Shown piece by piece: positions 11,221-21,902 of a DNA stretch of 64,000 nt; positions within the stretch are counted from its first letter, which is position 1; each line of letters starts with the position of its first letter. Location of the stretch: the NCBI GenBank assembly GCA_015680905.1, contig CM027377.1, forward strand, positions 57,681,501 to 57,745,500, given 5' to 3'. The translations under genes and the position numbers were made by a program. This DNA comes from Coptis chinensis. Its lineage: Eukaryota > Streptophyta > Magnoliopsida > Ranunculales > Ranunculaceae. The notes under the pieces were generated by a model. The model was not told the DNA's origin and made no database searches. It was given only the letters and a program-made list of their open reading frames with translations.

Positions 11221-12667
11221 TGATAAGAGCCCAAAACTGTAGTTTTAACCCCTTAATAATCATATTTTTAGACCAATTATGTGAATAATAAGTAAGAGTT
11301 AATACTGATTACGTGTTTTTATGCATTTCAGGCTTCAAAATCCATTATGTGCAGAAATGTGCCACTTTAGCGAGATAAAGGAGCAATGGTTGGTTTCTAA
11401 GGAGTTCTGTGATTAAAGGCCAAGATTCAAGAAGACAAAGCCTTTTAAAAAAGCCGGTCAAAGCTGAAAAGTCAAAGTCAACGTGGGCGTAAAAAAGCTT
11501 GACACAAAGTCGTGAGAACTTCCAAAGACCATATCTTTGAACTCAGACCTCGGAATTGGGCCTACCTTATGTCAAAACGACTGGATCGGAAAGAGCTTTC
11601 CAATGGTCCAAGCCTTGACCCAATCAGAGGATAAGAAGTGGACGAAACGTCTGTCGAAACCAACTACAGCTGAAGAGCCCATTTTGGACTAAAGAAATTG
11701 CCCATGCACGATTTTTGGATCTGAAAGTATAAAAATAAAAGCTTAGCTCTTTATTAATGGTAGATAGTTAGACCTAGATTAGAATAAGATTAGTTAGCCT
11801 CCATTAATGAGTTTTAGAACTTAGTTTTAGAATTTCATTTCTTGTTTTAGATTAATTTCTTGAATCATTGAATATCATTCATTAGATAAATAAAATAGTT
11901 ATTATTCTTGATATTTCGATTTTTATTATTTCAATCTATTAGATCTAGTTTTAATTATTGTTGGTTACCATTTCTTAGTTGTTAATTAGATTTTAATTAT
12001 TGTTTAATTTAGATTAGTAAATTTGAATCTTGATATTATGTTTAGTTTAGATTCATATGGAAATGATTCAAGGAATGATTCTCGACTAAACCTCCATTAG
12101 AGGGGTTGAGAAGCCTTGATGAAAGCTTGATTCTCGATTATCATTATAGTCGCGTAATTTCTATTCCACTCTTGAAAGCGATTAATTAGCCATGAGAATG
12201 GGTTTAATCGTTCACATGCTAGTTATGAATTGGTAGAAATGTCATGTGTAATTAGGGATTAGGAAGAACCAATTGTTCTGCATAGCAGTTCAATTCGGAT
12301 TACGACGATTCGTCGTTAGTAAGTTAAGTTGAGTTAAGGTGGAATCAATCCCCCCTAATTCCTTATTATAGAATCAACGTAGTATTTCCATAGTTGAATC
12401 AATTATAGTTTGTATCTTGTGGGTAGTTGCATCGTAGTATAATTTCCCCTCATAAAACTCTCATTAGACTTAAGACCGATTAGTTAACTAGAAAACATCA
12501 CATGCTAAAGAACTAGGAGTGGAACGAACTTCCTACTCCACTATATCTGTTCAATAGAAAGAGAGTAGAAACTTTGATAAATATAGACTCGTAATAAGTT
12601 TTAGTTTACTTACGTTTTGAGTTTCATCATTCATTTCGTAGATAAATTTAGCTTTTATCTTTTATCA
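11221..12667 (+). repeat. Athila/Tat-type Gypsy LTR 2
   Basis: About 1.45 kb, starting TGATAAGAGCCCAAAAC and ending near TTTATCA, co-linear with LTR 1. With LTR 1 it brackets 4867-11220, so the pair could be the 5' and 3' LTRs of one element. However, no 5-bp duplication is visible: both sides abut more retrotransposon sequence. A TATA-like box (gaaagtataaaaat) lies near 11727. Confidence 0.7.
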
Positions 12668-13263
12668 TCTATCTCGATTAGGAATAGGATGGTGTGATAG
12701 TAAGTGGCAAGTGTAATCAATCAACCTCGGTTTCTTTGGATGTCATTTGAGTATGCAAGGAATATAAGTGCCCACTACACTTGAGAAAATGAACCTTGAT
12801 TGAATCTAACAGAGAGTTGTGATTGCAACACACCCTTGTGAGAACTCATCTTAAGGAAGCTCTCGAAAAGCCTCGGAAACAACTCTGCTTATAGATTTCA
12901 TTGCTCATATTTTGTACAATTATCTTTAGATGCTTAAATTATTGTACATATGTTATTTTGAGTTCAAAGGAGCTTGTCCTAATTCACCGCTAATGAGATG
13001 TATGAACTTCTGAGAATAAATAAGGAAACAAGACCCTTTGTACTAAATAGAAGAAGTTTGTGAGTATCTTCTCTGGAAAACTCTCACGAGACTTAAAGCT
13101 CGTCTACTAGGGAATTCCTAGTGGTTTAAGACCTTGTTGCATATGGTCAATGCAATCACACTCTGCGAAACGAGATTAGTATAATTGATAATAAATCACT
13201 CATTTGTGATCTTAGTTTTTTCTCTCATCCTTGCTTGAGGACAAGCAAGATGCTATTTGGGGG
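12668..13263 (+). mobile_element. third, diverged Gypsy 3' region fragment
   Basis: Directly after LTR 2 the sequence matches the last 0.6 kb of the 3' regions at about 2780-3385 and 10620-11220 (shared blocks: attaggaatagg, ggtcaatgcaatc, ggaattcctagtgg), but is clearly more diverged. It ends with a perfect hairpin at 13234-13251 and G tract at 13256-13266. It belongs to a related but distinct element. Confidence 0.6.
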
Positions 13264-13266
13264 TGG
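13232..13266 (+). repeat. hairpin and polypurine tract before diverged LTR
   Basis: ttgcttgaggacaagcaa followed by gatgctatttgggggtggg. The hairpin is identical to that before LTR 2 although the surrounding sequence is diverged, which suggests constraint on the hairpin. Confidence 0.6.
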
Positions 13267-14300
13267 GAATCAGCTCCCAAATGTGTGTTTTATTACCCGT
13301 ATATTACCGCATTACAGTCCCTCTTATGCTTAATGAAAGACAACTCGTAGCTTTTATTGCATTTTTCAGGTTAAGGAGTATTTCAGATCACTTATCATAA
13401 AAGCTACATCTTAGCACCAAAAAGAGCCTTAATCAAGCTTATTATGAAGACCGGTAGCTGCTGTGAAAAAATGCTGAAAAAGTCAAAGTCAACTAGTCAA
13501 AGTCAACATACAAAGTCAACAGTTAAAGGACTCAAATCAGAAGACCAAAGATGGAGGCCCTTATTTCAAATTATGAAGACTTATCCCTAAACCTACCTTG
13601 GTCAAAAAGGCACCCATAAAGCAAAAGTAAAAGGAAAAGCAAAAGAAAAAATGAAAGGGGTAAGGTGTCTAGTTTAGATTGGATGAGGGCAAATATGTAA
13701 ATGGCAAAAGTAGGGGTATATAATCAAAAAGCAAAGGAAAGAGAACTCATCCATTATCTTAGGATCCAAACCATTTGGTTTGTTTATTTTCTTGTCTTGT
13801 TTTTCAATTTATGTTTTTAATTCTATGTTATTTTATTTCCTTTATTTCAATCAACTTGTTATTTCATTTCCTTTATTTCAATCAACTTGTTATTTGTTCT
13901 TTGTTTCAATCTTCGTCTTATTTTCTTGTTTCATTTCAATGTTTTAATCAATCTTCATTTCATATTTTCAAGTCATTTTAATCAACAATCAAAGCTTTCA
14001 AGTTCATTAGCTTAGAACCATTCTAATAATATTCAAGATTCTACCTTTCTTTTTCTATCTCCCTCACTCAAACTCTAAACAATTTAGGATGAACCTCAAC
14101 TTCTAAACTCTTTTGAAGTATACTTCCACCACTACTAAAACTTCAGTGGTGTGGTCTGAATTGTCTTGGTGTGTGTGTGTGTGTGTGTGTGTTTATTTTG
14201 CCTTTGTTCATGTGTGTGGGTTGGTGCTAGGTGTGTGCAGGTATTTCATCAAATGGAAGGTGTTTTACCAAATTTAGTTTGGTGGTCATATTGTGTATAT
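13264..14300 (+). repeat. diverged, truncated LTR of a related Gypsy element
   Basis: It starts TGGGAATCAGCTCCCAAATG straight after a polypurine tract and shares scattered blocks in order with LTR 1 and LTR 2: a ttttattgcatttttcagg block near 13353, cctaaacctaccttggtcaaaa near 13589, and a TATA-like gtatataatc near 13717. Pyrimidine-rich sequence follows. The right boundary is unclear. CACTA-type exon sequence begins by about 14350, so the LTR is shorter than its relatives and probably broken. Confidence 0.45.
14169..14192 (+). repeat. (GT)n microsatellite
   Basis: Twelve uninterrupted GT units near the right edge of the diverged LTR. Confidence 0.9.
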
Positions 14301-14399
14301 AACATAGATTGTTTCTTCTGAAATTTCAGAAAGAAAAGAATCCTAACACTCCTGTTACTAGAACACTCTTGCCCCACCAATGACGACGACACTTGCCCC

Positions 14400-15170
14400 A
14401 CCAAAGAGCATTGAGATGAAGTGGTAAGAATGTTAATAAGTGGGAAATTTTTTATGTCAATACAGCATCTTCTAACTTATATTCAAGTTATCTTTTTGTA
14501 GGAAAGCATAAAGGAAATTGCCAAATGATCCCTCTAGCACTTTGTTAGATTTTGATCATGACCCTGTTGCACGTATCTATGGTTGTGATTCTAAGGGTCG
14601 TGTGCATGGTATGGGTAGCGGGGTTACTAAAAAAGGACTTGATGGTTCAGCCCCCGCAAAGTATCAATGCAAAAAATAGAAGGAAAAAGAATTAGCTCTT
14701 GTCGGAGAGATTGAAAACCTGAAGGTGTTATACCAAAAGATGCAAGAAGACGTCAACATCATGAAGTCTGCTAAAGAATCAAATGCACATTTCTCTTTTG
14801 ATTCTTCTCATATATGTTTTCACTTTTTATAGTTATTGTGTATTTGACCCCAAACTTTCAATGTTTTAACTTTGCACTACATTTTAAATCTATGTCTAGT
14901 TGAATTATCAAGGACTAGCACCAGATGGATTTCCTTCTGAACTGAGCTCGGTGAGGTGTAAATTGTACTCAATGCGCCGTGTGCATGTGGCGAGTGGTAG
15001 GGCTATCATTGGAGAAGAAGGCAATCAAGAAATAATTTAGACTTACGATGTTCTATTGGATTTGGTGCTTGTACCTAGTGCTCAAAGTACACACATGGAA
15101 ACTCTTGGGGAGGAGGTGATAGGCGGGATTATCGAATGGCCTAAAGCTTTTACCATCTTTAATTGTTAGG
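14400..15170 (+). pseudogene. plant En/Spm transposase-like (Transposase_24 type) fragment
   Basis: After a plausible intron (donor near 14431, acceptor tttttgtag at about 14502), the reading frame gives LDFDHDPVARIYGCDSKG followed by RVHGMGSGVTKK. This matches the G-R-V-R-G-M-G block of plant Ptta/En/Spm transposase proteins. A coiled-coil-like ALVGEIENLKVLYQKMQ stretch follows. A further exon at about 14905-15168 gives YSMRRVHVASGRAIIGEEG and a DLVLVPSAQSTHMETLGEEV block, matching the conserved C-terminal region of the same family. Stops interrupt both parts. Called from remembered family patterns. Confidence 0.55.
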
Positions 15171-15174
15171 TATA

Positions 15175-16040
15175 ATATATATTCTAACTTATATATGATC
15201 TTATATATTCTGCAAAATAAGGTATATCAGTATATGGGTCAAGCGTCTCAAGAGCTTTAACGCCTTTAAGGTTGTCCGGTCAATACGATAAAGACGTCAT
15301 ACAGGTTATGGTGTATATTGTAGTGTATACTATCAATCGCCCATGCATCTATTGTCACCTTTGCATCTGTTGTAACTTGTGATTACCATGTGGAAGGAGC
15401 GTTCTTACGTGTTCTTTCTAATAGCGCAACTGTGTTCGATCTTGTATTAGAAGTTAAGCTAGTTAGAACTTAATTAGAAGTAAAATAATGAATCTTACTT
15501 TGAAGGAAAAAGAAAAATAATGTAGACTTGATTGATACTAATACATATGTACTTTAAATTTTGTTTGCAGGATGTGGATGTGACTTTTGTAAGCTTGTCT
15601 TCTCTTTTTGATATCGGTGTTTATAGGGTTTTGGAAGATGCTTGTATAGGTCTTTAACATTTTGTATATCAAGAGGCATGTACAGGTCTTTAACATTTTG
15701 TATATCAAGATGTATGTGAAGGATTAGATATTTAGATTATCTGATATGTTTTTTGTACACCGGCGTTTAATTTTGTCAGATGTAGATCTTATAGATCTAT
15801 TCTTTTGTAAGAAGACGAATATTAAGTTGTACTCGACTGGTTCTTCAATGTTTTAATTTGAAATTACAAGTTGTTTATGTATGTTCCTATTATTTTTTTT
15901 GGATATAGTGGTTTAGATGTATGTTCATTTCTTTGGATATTTCATAACACAATGAAAAAAAAAATCTTCCATGTTGAAACAGGAAAAAATAATGTCAAAA
16001 ACAAGAAAAACTAAAAAAAATTAAAAAATTATATACATAA
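15175..16040. other. noncoding CACTA 3' region
   Basis: AT-rich sequence with no coding frame. A short direct repeat (ggtctttaacattttgtatatcaaga) occurs twice around 15640-15710. I see no other feature. Confidence 0.4.

Positions 16041-16044
<4 letters not shown>

Positions 16045-16094
<50 letters not shown>
16045..16094. repeat. (TA)n microsatellite
   Basis: About 25 TA units, flanked by AT-rich sequence inside the CACTA remnant. Confidence 0.9.
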
Positions 16095-16102
<8 letters not shown>

Positions 16103-16336
16103 TAAATTAAAAAATAATTTATTACGACGAGATAAAGGGTCGCATATTCAAAAAAATAAAGCCGTTTGGGGTGTTGTTTTAAGACTGTAAATAATGTCGT
16201 TAAGTTTAGCACAAGATATATCATCGTAAGATCGTCATTGTCTAATTAAGGGTATGACAACGCTAAACCGTCGTTAATATTAACGACAGAGCGATATACG
16301 ACGGAACTGAAGACGATTTTTGCCTGTCGTTTCTAA

Positions 16337-16353
16337 GGTTTTCTGATGTAGTG
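16337..16353 (-). repeat. CACTA terminal inverted repeat (right end)
   Basis: The plus strand reads aggttttctgatgtagtg; read on the minus strand it begins CACTACATCAGAAAACC. The BEACH-gene homology begins at once on the other side, so this is the exact insertion edge. Confidence 0.65.
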
Positions 16354-16620
16354 GTTTGTTTTAATAATGGGAGAGACAGATGGTTGAGTGCAACAAGAAA
16401 GGGTAATACATCAGATGTGAAAGAACTTATTCCAAAGTTCTTTTATATGCTTGAGTTCCTGGAAAACAAGTTCGATCTTGACCTATGCAAGAAACAATCA
16501 AGAGAGAAAGTTGGGGATGTTGTTTTGGCCCCTTGGGCCAAAGGTAGTTCTAGGGAGTTCATCAGAAAGCATTGTGAAGCATTAGAGTCTGAATATGTAT
16601 CAAAAAATATGCATCACTAG
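16354..16620 (+). pseudogene. SPI: BEACH-WD40 gene copy, 5' part (BEACH domain)
   Basis: The frame encodes the C-terminal part of a BEACH domain of the plant SPIRRIG/BCHA type (vesicle and membrane-trafficking scaffold). Recognisable blocks are GNTSDVKELIPKFFYM, LEFLENKFDLDL, VGDVVLAPWAKGS and EFIRKHCEALESEYV. Homology starts abruptly next to the CACTA terminus, so the preceding part of the gene is missing. The last codons read MHH then a TAG where the family has tryptophan. The reading continues at 19986 after a hAT insertion. No introns are visible. Confidence 0.8.
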
Positions 16621-16628
16621 ATCGATCT
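16621..16628. repeat. hAT target-site duplication, left
   Basis: atcgatct, repeated exactly at 19986-19993. Removing 16629-19993 restores an alignable gene sequence (HH-stop-IDLIFGCKQRG). Confidence 0.9.
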
Positions 16629-19600
16629 CAGGCTCGGCCCTGAGCAGGTGCAATGTGGGCGACCACACAGGGCCCCCAATATACAAGGCCCCAAAAAATA
16701 GTATTAGTAGAAAAGGCTTATTTGGCAAATCACAAGCCCAAACCAACCAAAAGCCCAAAAAACCGGAAATTCCACAGATCACAATAACCAATGGAAATAT
16801 CCCCTCATATTCTCTTTCCTCATTAATTATTTTCGTAAAAATAGGAAATAAGATATATAATAAATTAGCATTATCGAAAAAAAAGAAAAACAGAGATCTT
16901 CTCAACGACTAAATACCTCATTAATTATTTGCCTCAATTACTCAAATACAAAAGAAAGAGTAAAAAAAATAATAAATAAAAAAAAATAAAAAAATAAAAC
17001 CCTCACTCACCATTTCACCTTCTGATCACCTAGTATCCTCTCATTCTCAATAAAAAATTCTTTACAATTGTGGATTTGTATTAGTTTTCACTTTGATTAG
17101 TCACCTAACTTTTGATTCTTCTTCAAGTAAGTTAGAGATTACAATCAATTTTCCTTTTCTTAAATATTATTTTAATAACTCAATTTAATTCCAAAGTAAT
17201 CTAGTCTAATTTAGTGTTGTATATATATTTTAATTGCAGGTATTACAAATTGTCATGTGAATTGTGAAGTGTGCAGTGACTTCATCAAGGCAGACGCATA
17301 CCACTGTCTTTCATCTTCATTTAAGCATTAAGCATATCAGGTTCTATTGTTCTAACTCAATTTCTTGTTAATTTCATTTTTTTTAAAAATGCTTCCTAGA
17401 AAGTGTCAATCTGGACATGAAAAACGTAAAAAGAGACAAAGACTTTTAGAACTAACTCAATCTCAGAAAGGAGCCCTTGATAAATTTATTCTTAAAGAAC
17501 CACAAGGTTTAGGAACAAATTCAGATGAAAATGAAAATGTTGATGATCTAAATAACAATGGAAACGAAAATGTTAGTGATCCTGACCCTATTGAAAATGA
17601 TAACAATGAGGATGCTGGTGTTATGGGCCATACTGAAAATGAACAAGTCAATAATTTTGGCAACAAACAACCAAGTCAATCCATTCCCTTAGACATTTAT
17701 GACCCAAGAACTTGAGACAATCTTGACACATTATCTAGAGATTTATTAGTAAAAAGGGGTCCTATAAGGGACATATTAGTCGGAAAATGACCTAAAGATA
17801 GTTGTTCTAGACATTTCTCTTCAACATTTTATACTCGACATTTACCAAATGGATTTACAGAGGATAGAAAATGGTTAGTATATTGCAAGGCAATGGATAA
17901 AGTGTTTTGTTTTTGTTGCAAGTTCTTTAAAAAAGGTTTTCAAAAAGGTTTGTTGGTAAATGAAGGGTATAATGATTAGGAGCATCTTAGTACTAGGCTT
18001 CATCAACATGAAACAAGTACAGACCACATCATTAACATGATCACTTGGAATGACTTATGTAAGAGATTGGAAAAAGAATAAAATATTGATAAATATGTTC
18101 AACACCAAATTAACAAAGAGAAAGAACATTGGAAGGCAGTATTATGTAGAATAATATCTGGTGTGAAATATCTTGGTAAATATAACTTGGCATTACGAGG
18201 AACAAATGAGAAATTATATGAAAATAATAATGGAATTTTTTTAGGCATAATTGAAATGATTGCAAAATGGGATCTAATAATGCAAGAACATGTTCGACAC
18301 ATAGATAATAATGAAATTCATTATCATTTTCTTGGTCATAAAATACAAAATGAATTGATAAGTATGTTAACTTTTGAAATTAAAAATGCAATTATTCAAA
18401 AAGTCAAAGAAGCAAAATATTTTTCTGTGATACTTGATTGCACTCCAGATTTTAGTCACCAAGAACAAATGACTTTGATATTGAGATGTGTGGATGTTTC
18501 GACTTGTCGAAGAAGAGTAGATGAGTACTTTGTAGAATTTATGGTAATAATGATACATCCAAAAGGGGACTTTTTCTAGAATTGCAAAATATGCTTAAAA
18601 TTATTAATCTTAATATTGATGATGTACGAGGTCAAGGATATGATAATGGGTTTGATATGAAAGGGAAACACCAAGGTGTACAAAAAAAACTACTAGATAT
18701 TAACCCTAGAGCATTTTATATTCCTTGATGTTGTCATAGTCTTAATTTAACACTTTGTGATATGGCTAATTGTTATGGTAAAGCAAAAGATTTTTTTGGG
18801 GTTGTACAATGAATTTATACGTTGTTTTCACAATCTACAAAGTGGTGGCAGATTTTGGAAGATAATCTGAAAGAGTTTACTCTTAAGTCAGCATCGGCTA
18901 CCCGTTGGGAAAGTCGTGTTGATAATGTTAAAGCAATTAGATATCAAGCTCCTGAAATAAGAGAAGCTTTACTTCATCTAGCTGAAACTGATAATGATTC
19001 TAAAATAAAAAGTGAAGCTGATTCTTTAGCTAGACATGGAATTGGAAATTTTGAGTTCTTGTTAGGCATGATTATTTGGTATGAGATATTGTCTACCGTT
19101 AATACAATTAGGAAAACCTTACAATCTGAAGACATGCAAATAGATATGGCTATTGATAAAGTAAAATGGTTGATTACATATTTTAAAAAGTATAGAGAAA
19201 CTGGTCTCACACAAGCCATGATAACTGCTAAAGATATTGCTACTACTGAAATGGAAATTGATCTTGTGTTTCAAGTGAAACGTCAAATTCGTAGAAAGAG
19301 ACATTTTGATGAGACTGCCAATGAGGAGTCAATGCAATCAACGGAAGACTCATTTAGAAATCAATATTTCTATTTTATTGTAGATCAAGCTATTAGTTCA
19401 TTAGATAAAAGGTTTGAGCAACTAAAAACATATCAGGATATTTTTGGTTTTTTGTTTAGATCAGAGAAGCTAAATTCACTAGATGATAATCAGTTGGAAG
19501 CATGTTGTGATCGTCTTGAAATTGTTCTAAAACATGAAAACTCTTCTGATCTTGATGGGAAAGACTTATATGGAGAACTAAGAGTCTTAAAAGAGGTGTT

Positions 19601-19985
19601 ACCAAAAGATAAAAATAAAGCCATTGATATACTTGATTTCTTGAAACGACATGATTGTTTTCATAATGCATGCATAGCTTATAGAATTTTGTTGATTGTT
19701 CCCGTTATTGTCGCATCTGCAGAAAGAAGTTTTTCAAAATTAAAATTATTGAAATCATATCTTAGATCGACTATGTCACAAGAAAGACTAAATAGGCTAG
19801 CGTTAATATCTATTGAAAATGAATTTTTAAAGAAAATTAACTTTGAAAGCTTCATTGATGATTTTGCAACCAAAAATGCGAGAAGGGAAATATTTCGATG
19901 ATCCTTTGTGTTGATGGAAGAGTACTGGAAGAGGGCCACATTTCGCTATTTGCACAGGGCCATTGAAAACTCAGGGACGATCCTG
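16629..19985 (+). mobile_element. hAT transposon (3357 bp) in BEACH pseudogene
   Basis: The ends read CAGGCTCGGCCCTGAG (plus strand, left) and CAGGATCGTCCCTGAG (minus strand, right): 13 of 16 bases match as terminal inverted repeats. The 8-bp flanking duplication atcgatct is perfect, as required for hAT elements. Internal coding sequence is a TTF-zinc-finger/DUF4371-type transposase with a C-terminal dimerisation domain. It is inactive in itself because the transposase frame is broken, but its ends look complete. Confidence 0.9.
17389..19901 (+). pseudogene. hAT transposase (TTF zinc finger / DUF4371 type)
   Basis: The sequence runs in domain order from an ATG at 17389. A lysine-rich N terminus is followed by an Asn/Asp/Glu-rich low-complexity stretch. 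A zinc-finger region at about 17805-17935 contains KWLVYCKAMDKVFCFCCKFF. A DUF4371/RNase-H-like region at 18163-18579 has [18 protein letters not shown], the first catalytic aspartate block. A long open part at 18822-19901 ends in the hAT dimerisation domain (VASAERSFSKLKLLKSYLRS, then LNRLALISIENE). In-frame stops occur at 17713, about 17788, about 17980 and 18078, with more and probable frameshifts around 18580-18810, so it is a pseudogene. The C-terminal 359 codons remain open. Confidence 0.85.
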
Positions 19986-19993
19986 ATCGATCT
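19986..19993. repeat. hAT target-site duplication, right
   Basis: atcgatct, identical to 16621-16628. Confidence 0.9.
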
Positions 19994-21186
19994 CATTTTT
20001 GGATGTAAACAGAGGGGAAAGGCGGCTGAAGAAGCTATCAATGTTTGATTGTCTTCTATCATTACAAATATGAGGGGAGCGTGGACATCGACTTTGTTAT
20101 AGATCCTGCTATGAAGGCCTCCATTTTAGCGCAAATTAACCATTTTGGGCAGACACCCAAGCAGCTATTTCTTAACCCCCATGCGAAGCGTCAGCCGGAT
20201 AAGAAGCTTCCTCTTAATCCACTTAGCATAGGCATTGTAGTCATCTGGTCACGCATGAAATTCGCCAAACTTCATCTTCAGTAACGCAAATCGTCACTTA
20301 TAACGATAAGATCCTGGTGGCTGGTATAAATAACTTACTTAAACCCAGAACATATAGCAAATATGTTGCTTGGGGCTTCCCAGACTGTAGTTTGAGATTT
20401 ATGACCCACGATCAGGACAGACTCATTTCTACTCACGAGAATCTTCATGGAGGCAATCAGATCCAGTGTGATGGAGTTAGCCATGATGGTCAGACCCTGG
20501 TTACTGGGGCTGATGACGGTGTTGTCTATGTCTGGAAAATCAGTAAGGAAAGGTTACGCAACTTATGACGTCTACATTTGCAGAGGGCCCTATGTGCTCA
20601 CACAGCCAAGATCACATGCCTCCACGTAAGCCCGCCTTACATGTTGATTGTGAGCGAGTCAGACAATTTCACTGTTATTTTGTGGGATCTCAGCAGCTTG
20701 GTTTTTGTTAAGCAACTTCCTGAATTTCCAGTACCAGTTTCAGCAATCTATGTGAATGATTTGACTGGAGAGATTGTTACAGTAGCTGGAATCCTGCTTG
20801 CTGTCTGGAGTATTAATACTTCTCAACTGCCATCTGAGGTCATTCTTTCTGTGACTAGTGCAACATTCTCTGATTGGTTTGACACAAATTGGTATGTGAC
20901 GAGTCATCAGAGCGGGGCTGTGAAAGTGTGGCACATGGCTCATTGTTCCAACGAAGCAAGCGGCCACAGCAAATCTCCCACCAGTGAAACAGGGTTTGGC
21001 ATTAGTGATGAAGTACCCGAATACAGATTGGTCCTTCACAAGGTGCTTAAGTCCCATAAGCACCCAGTTACTGCTCTTCATCTTACAAGCAACTTGACGC
21101 AGTTATTAAGTGAGGATTCAGGTGGGAATTTGCTCTCTTAGACATTACTGGACGAGAGTCTGAGGGCTTCATTTAATCAGGGGTAA
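19986..21186 (+). pseudogene. SPI: BEACH-WD40 gene copy, 3' part (BEACH end and WD40 repeats)
   Basis: The text continues from the 5' part: IDLIFGCKQRGKAAEEA, then (after a short insertion and frameshift near 20045) VFYHYKYEGSVDIDFV, HFGQTPKQLF, and the WD40 region with YVAWGFPDCSLRFMTHDQD, VSHDGQTLVTGADDGVVYVW, ALCAHTAKITCLHV, DNFTVILWDLSSLVFV, SGAVKVWHM and LHKVLKSHKHPVTALHL. Premature stops replace Arg near 20566 and Trp near 21139. The final SLRASFNQG then stop at 21184-21186 matches the natural C terminus of the family. No introns are seen over about 1.4 kb of coding sequence; this could mean a retrocopy or a long exon. Confidence 0.85.
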
Positions 21187-21190
21187 CGAT

Positions 21191-21852
21191 TGTTGGGGAA
21201 TAATGATTCCAATCAATCCCCACTACACAGATAATTTGTACTTGAACCAACTACTACTCCAAACAAATTTTAAATATCCACTACAACCAACCTAGCATAC
21301 CCAACTCTCTAAACAACTATTAACAACAAGTAATAATGCAAATAAGTAAAACATACCACAACACAAAGATATACCGTGGTTGACCAATGGTGCCTACTTC
21401 CACAAGAGCTTATCCTTTTATAACGTGGGAAGGAAGATTATAATCACTCCTCTCAGTCTCTACACCTTACTAGATCACTCCTCTCTCTTTACAGGCTTTT
21501 TGTCTCTGCAAAGGTTATCCCTCTCAATCTTGATCTCTCTCAAAATTAGGTATATTTTTCGTGACTTTTGTGCTGCAAACTCGCGGTTCTTAGAAATAGA
21601 AATTCTGATGAAAAAAGACTTAAGCGCGGGTGCGCCTTCAGACAGGCCATTTCAAGCACGTGTGCACCCTCTTCAAATTTCACAGAAAAGTCTAGTAGAC
21701 TTGTTTCGGAAAAAACTGAGAAAAAAAACTATCTTCTCTTTCTCCAAGGCTCCTTGGGCAAGACTAGCTTTGAACGTTCGCTCGCTCAAACTTCTTTACG
21801 CAAACATCACTGGATTCTCTCCTTCTTCCTCATGTGAGGGATAACTCCAACA
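21191..21852 (-). repeat. Copia 3' LTR
   Basis: On the minus strand this begins TGTTGGAGTTATCCC and ends CCCCAACA (662 bp). It is co-linear with 25906-26162 joined to 38580-39021. On the plus strand it starts 4 bp after the stop codon of the BEACH copy. Flanks are acgat (21186-21190) and atgat (39022-39026), a 5-bp duplication with one mismatch. Confidence 0.85.
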
Positions 21853-21866
21853 ATCTCCCCCTCCCG
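21853..21866 (-). other. Copia polypurine tract
   Basis: On the minus strand cgggagggggagat directly precedes the 3' LTR, the position of the plus-strand primer in Copia elements. Confidence 0.8.
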
Positions 21867-21902
21867 AACAGTGAGGGAGTATACCTCTATGCAATTTCCA
21901 AA

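Larger units (their letters stand above)
14340..16353 (+). mobile_element. CACTA (En/Spm) transposon, 3' part
   Basis: The segment combines transposase-related exons (see 14400-15170), a subterminal region at about 16120-16340 dense in CGTCG/CGACG motifs on both strands, and a terminus that on the minus strand reads CACTACATCAGAAAACC. CACTA elements carry exactly such ends, with many short subterminal repeats that bind the element's own protein. No matching left end lies in the window; the Gypsy chain upstream probably interrupts the element. Confidence 0.65.

Noticed and set aside
14130-14150. CACTACTAAAACTTCAG as the left end of the CACTA element that ends at 16353
   Set aside because: It shares only CACTAC and a few bases with the right end, no 3-bp duplication matches, and subterminal motifs are missing there.
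16042-16224. Minus-strand ORF over the TA microsatellite
   Set aside because: Ile/Tyr repeat produced by (TA)n; not a gene.
16595-16912. ORFs on both strands at the left end of the hAT element
   Set aside because: They overlap the terminal repeat and noncoding leader; the transposase starts at 17389.
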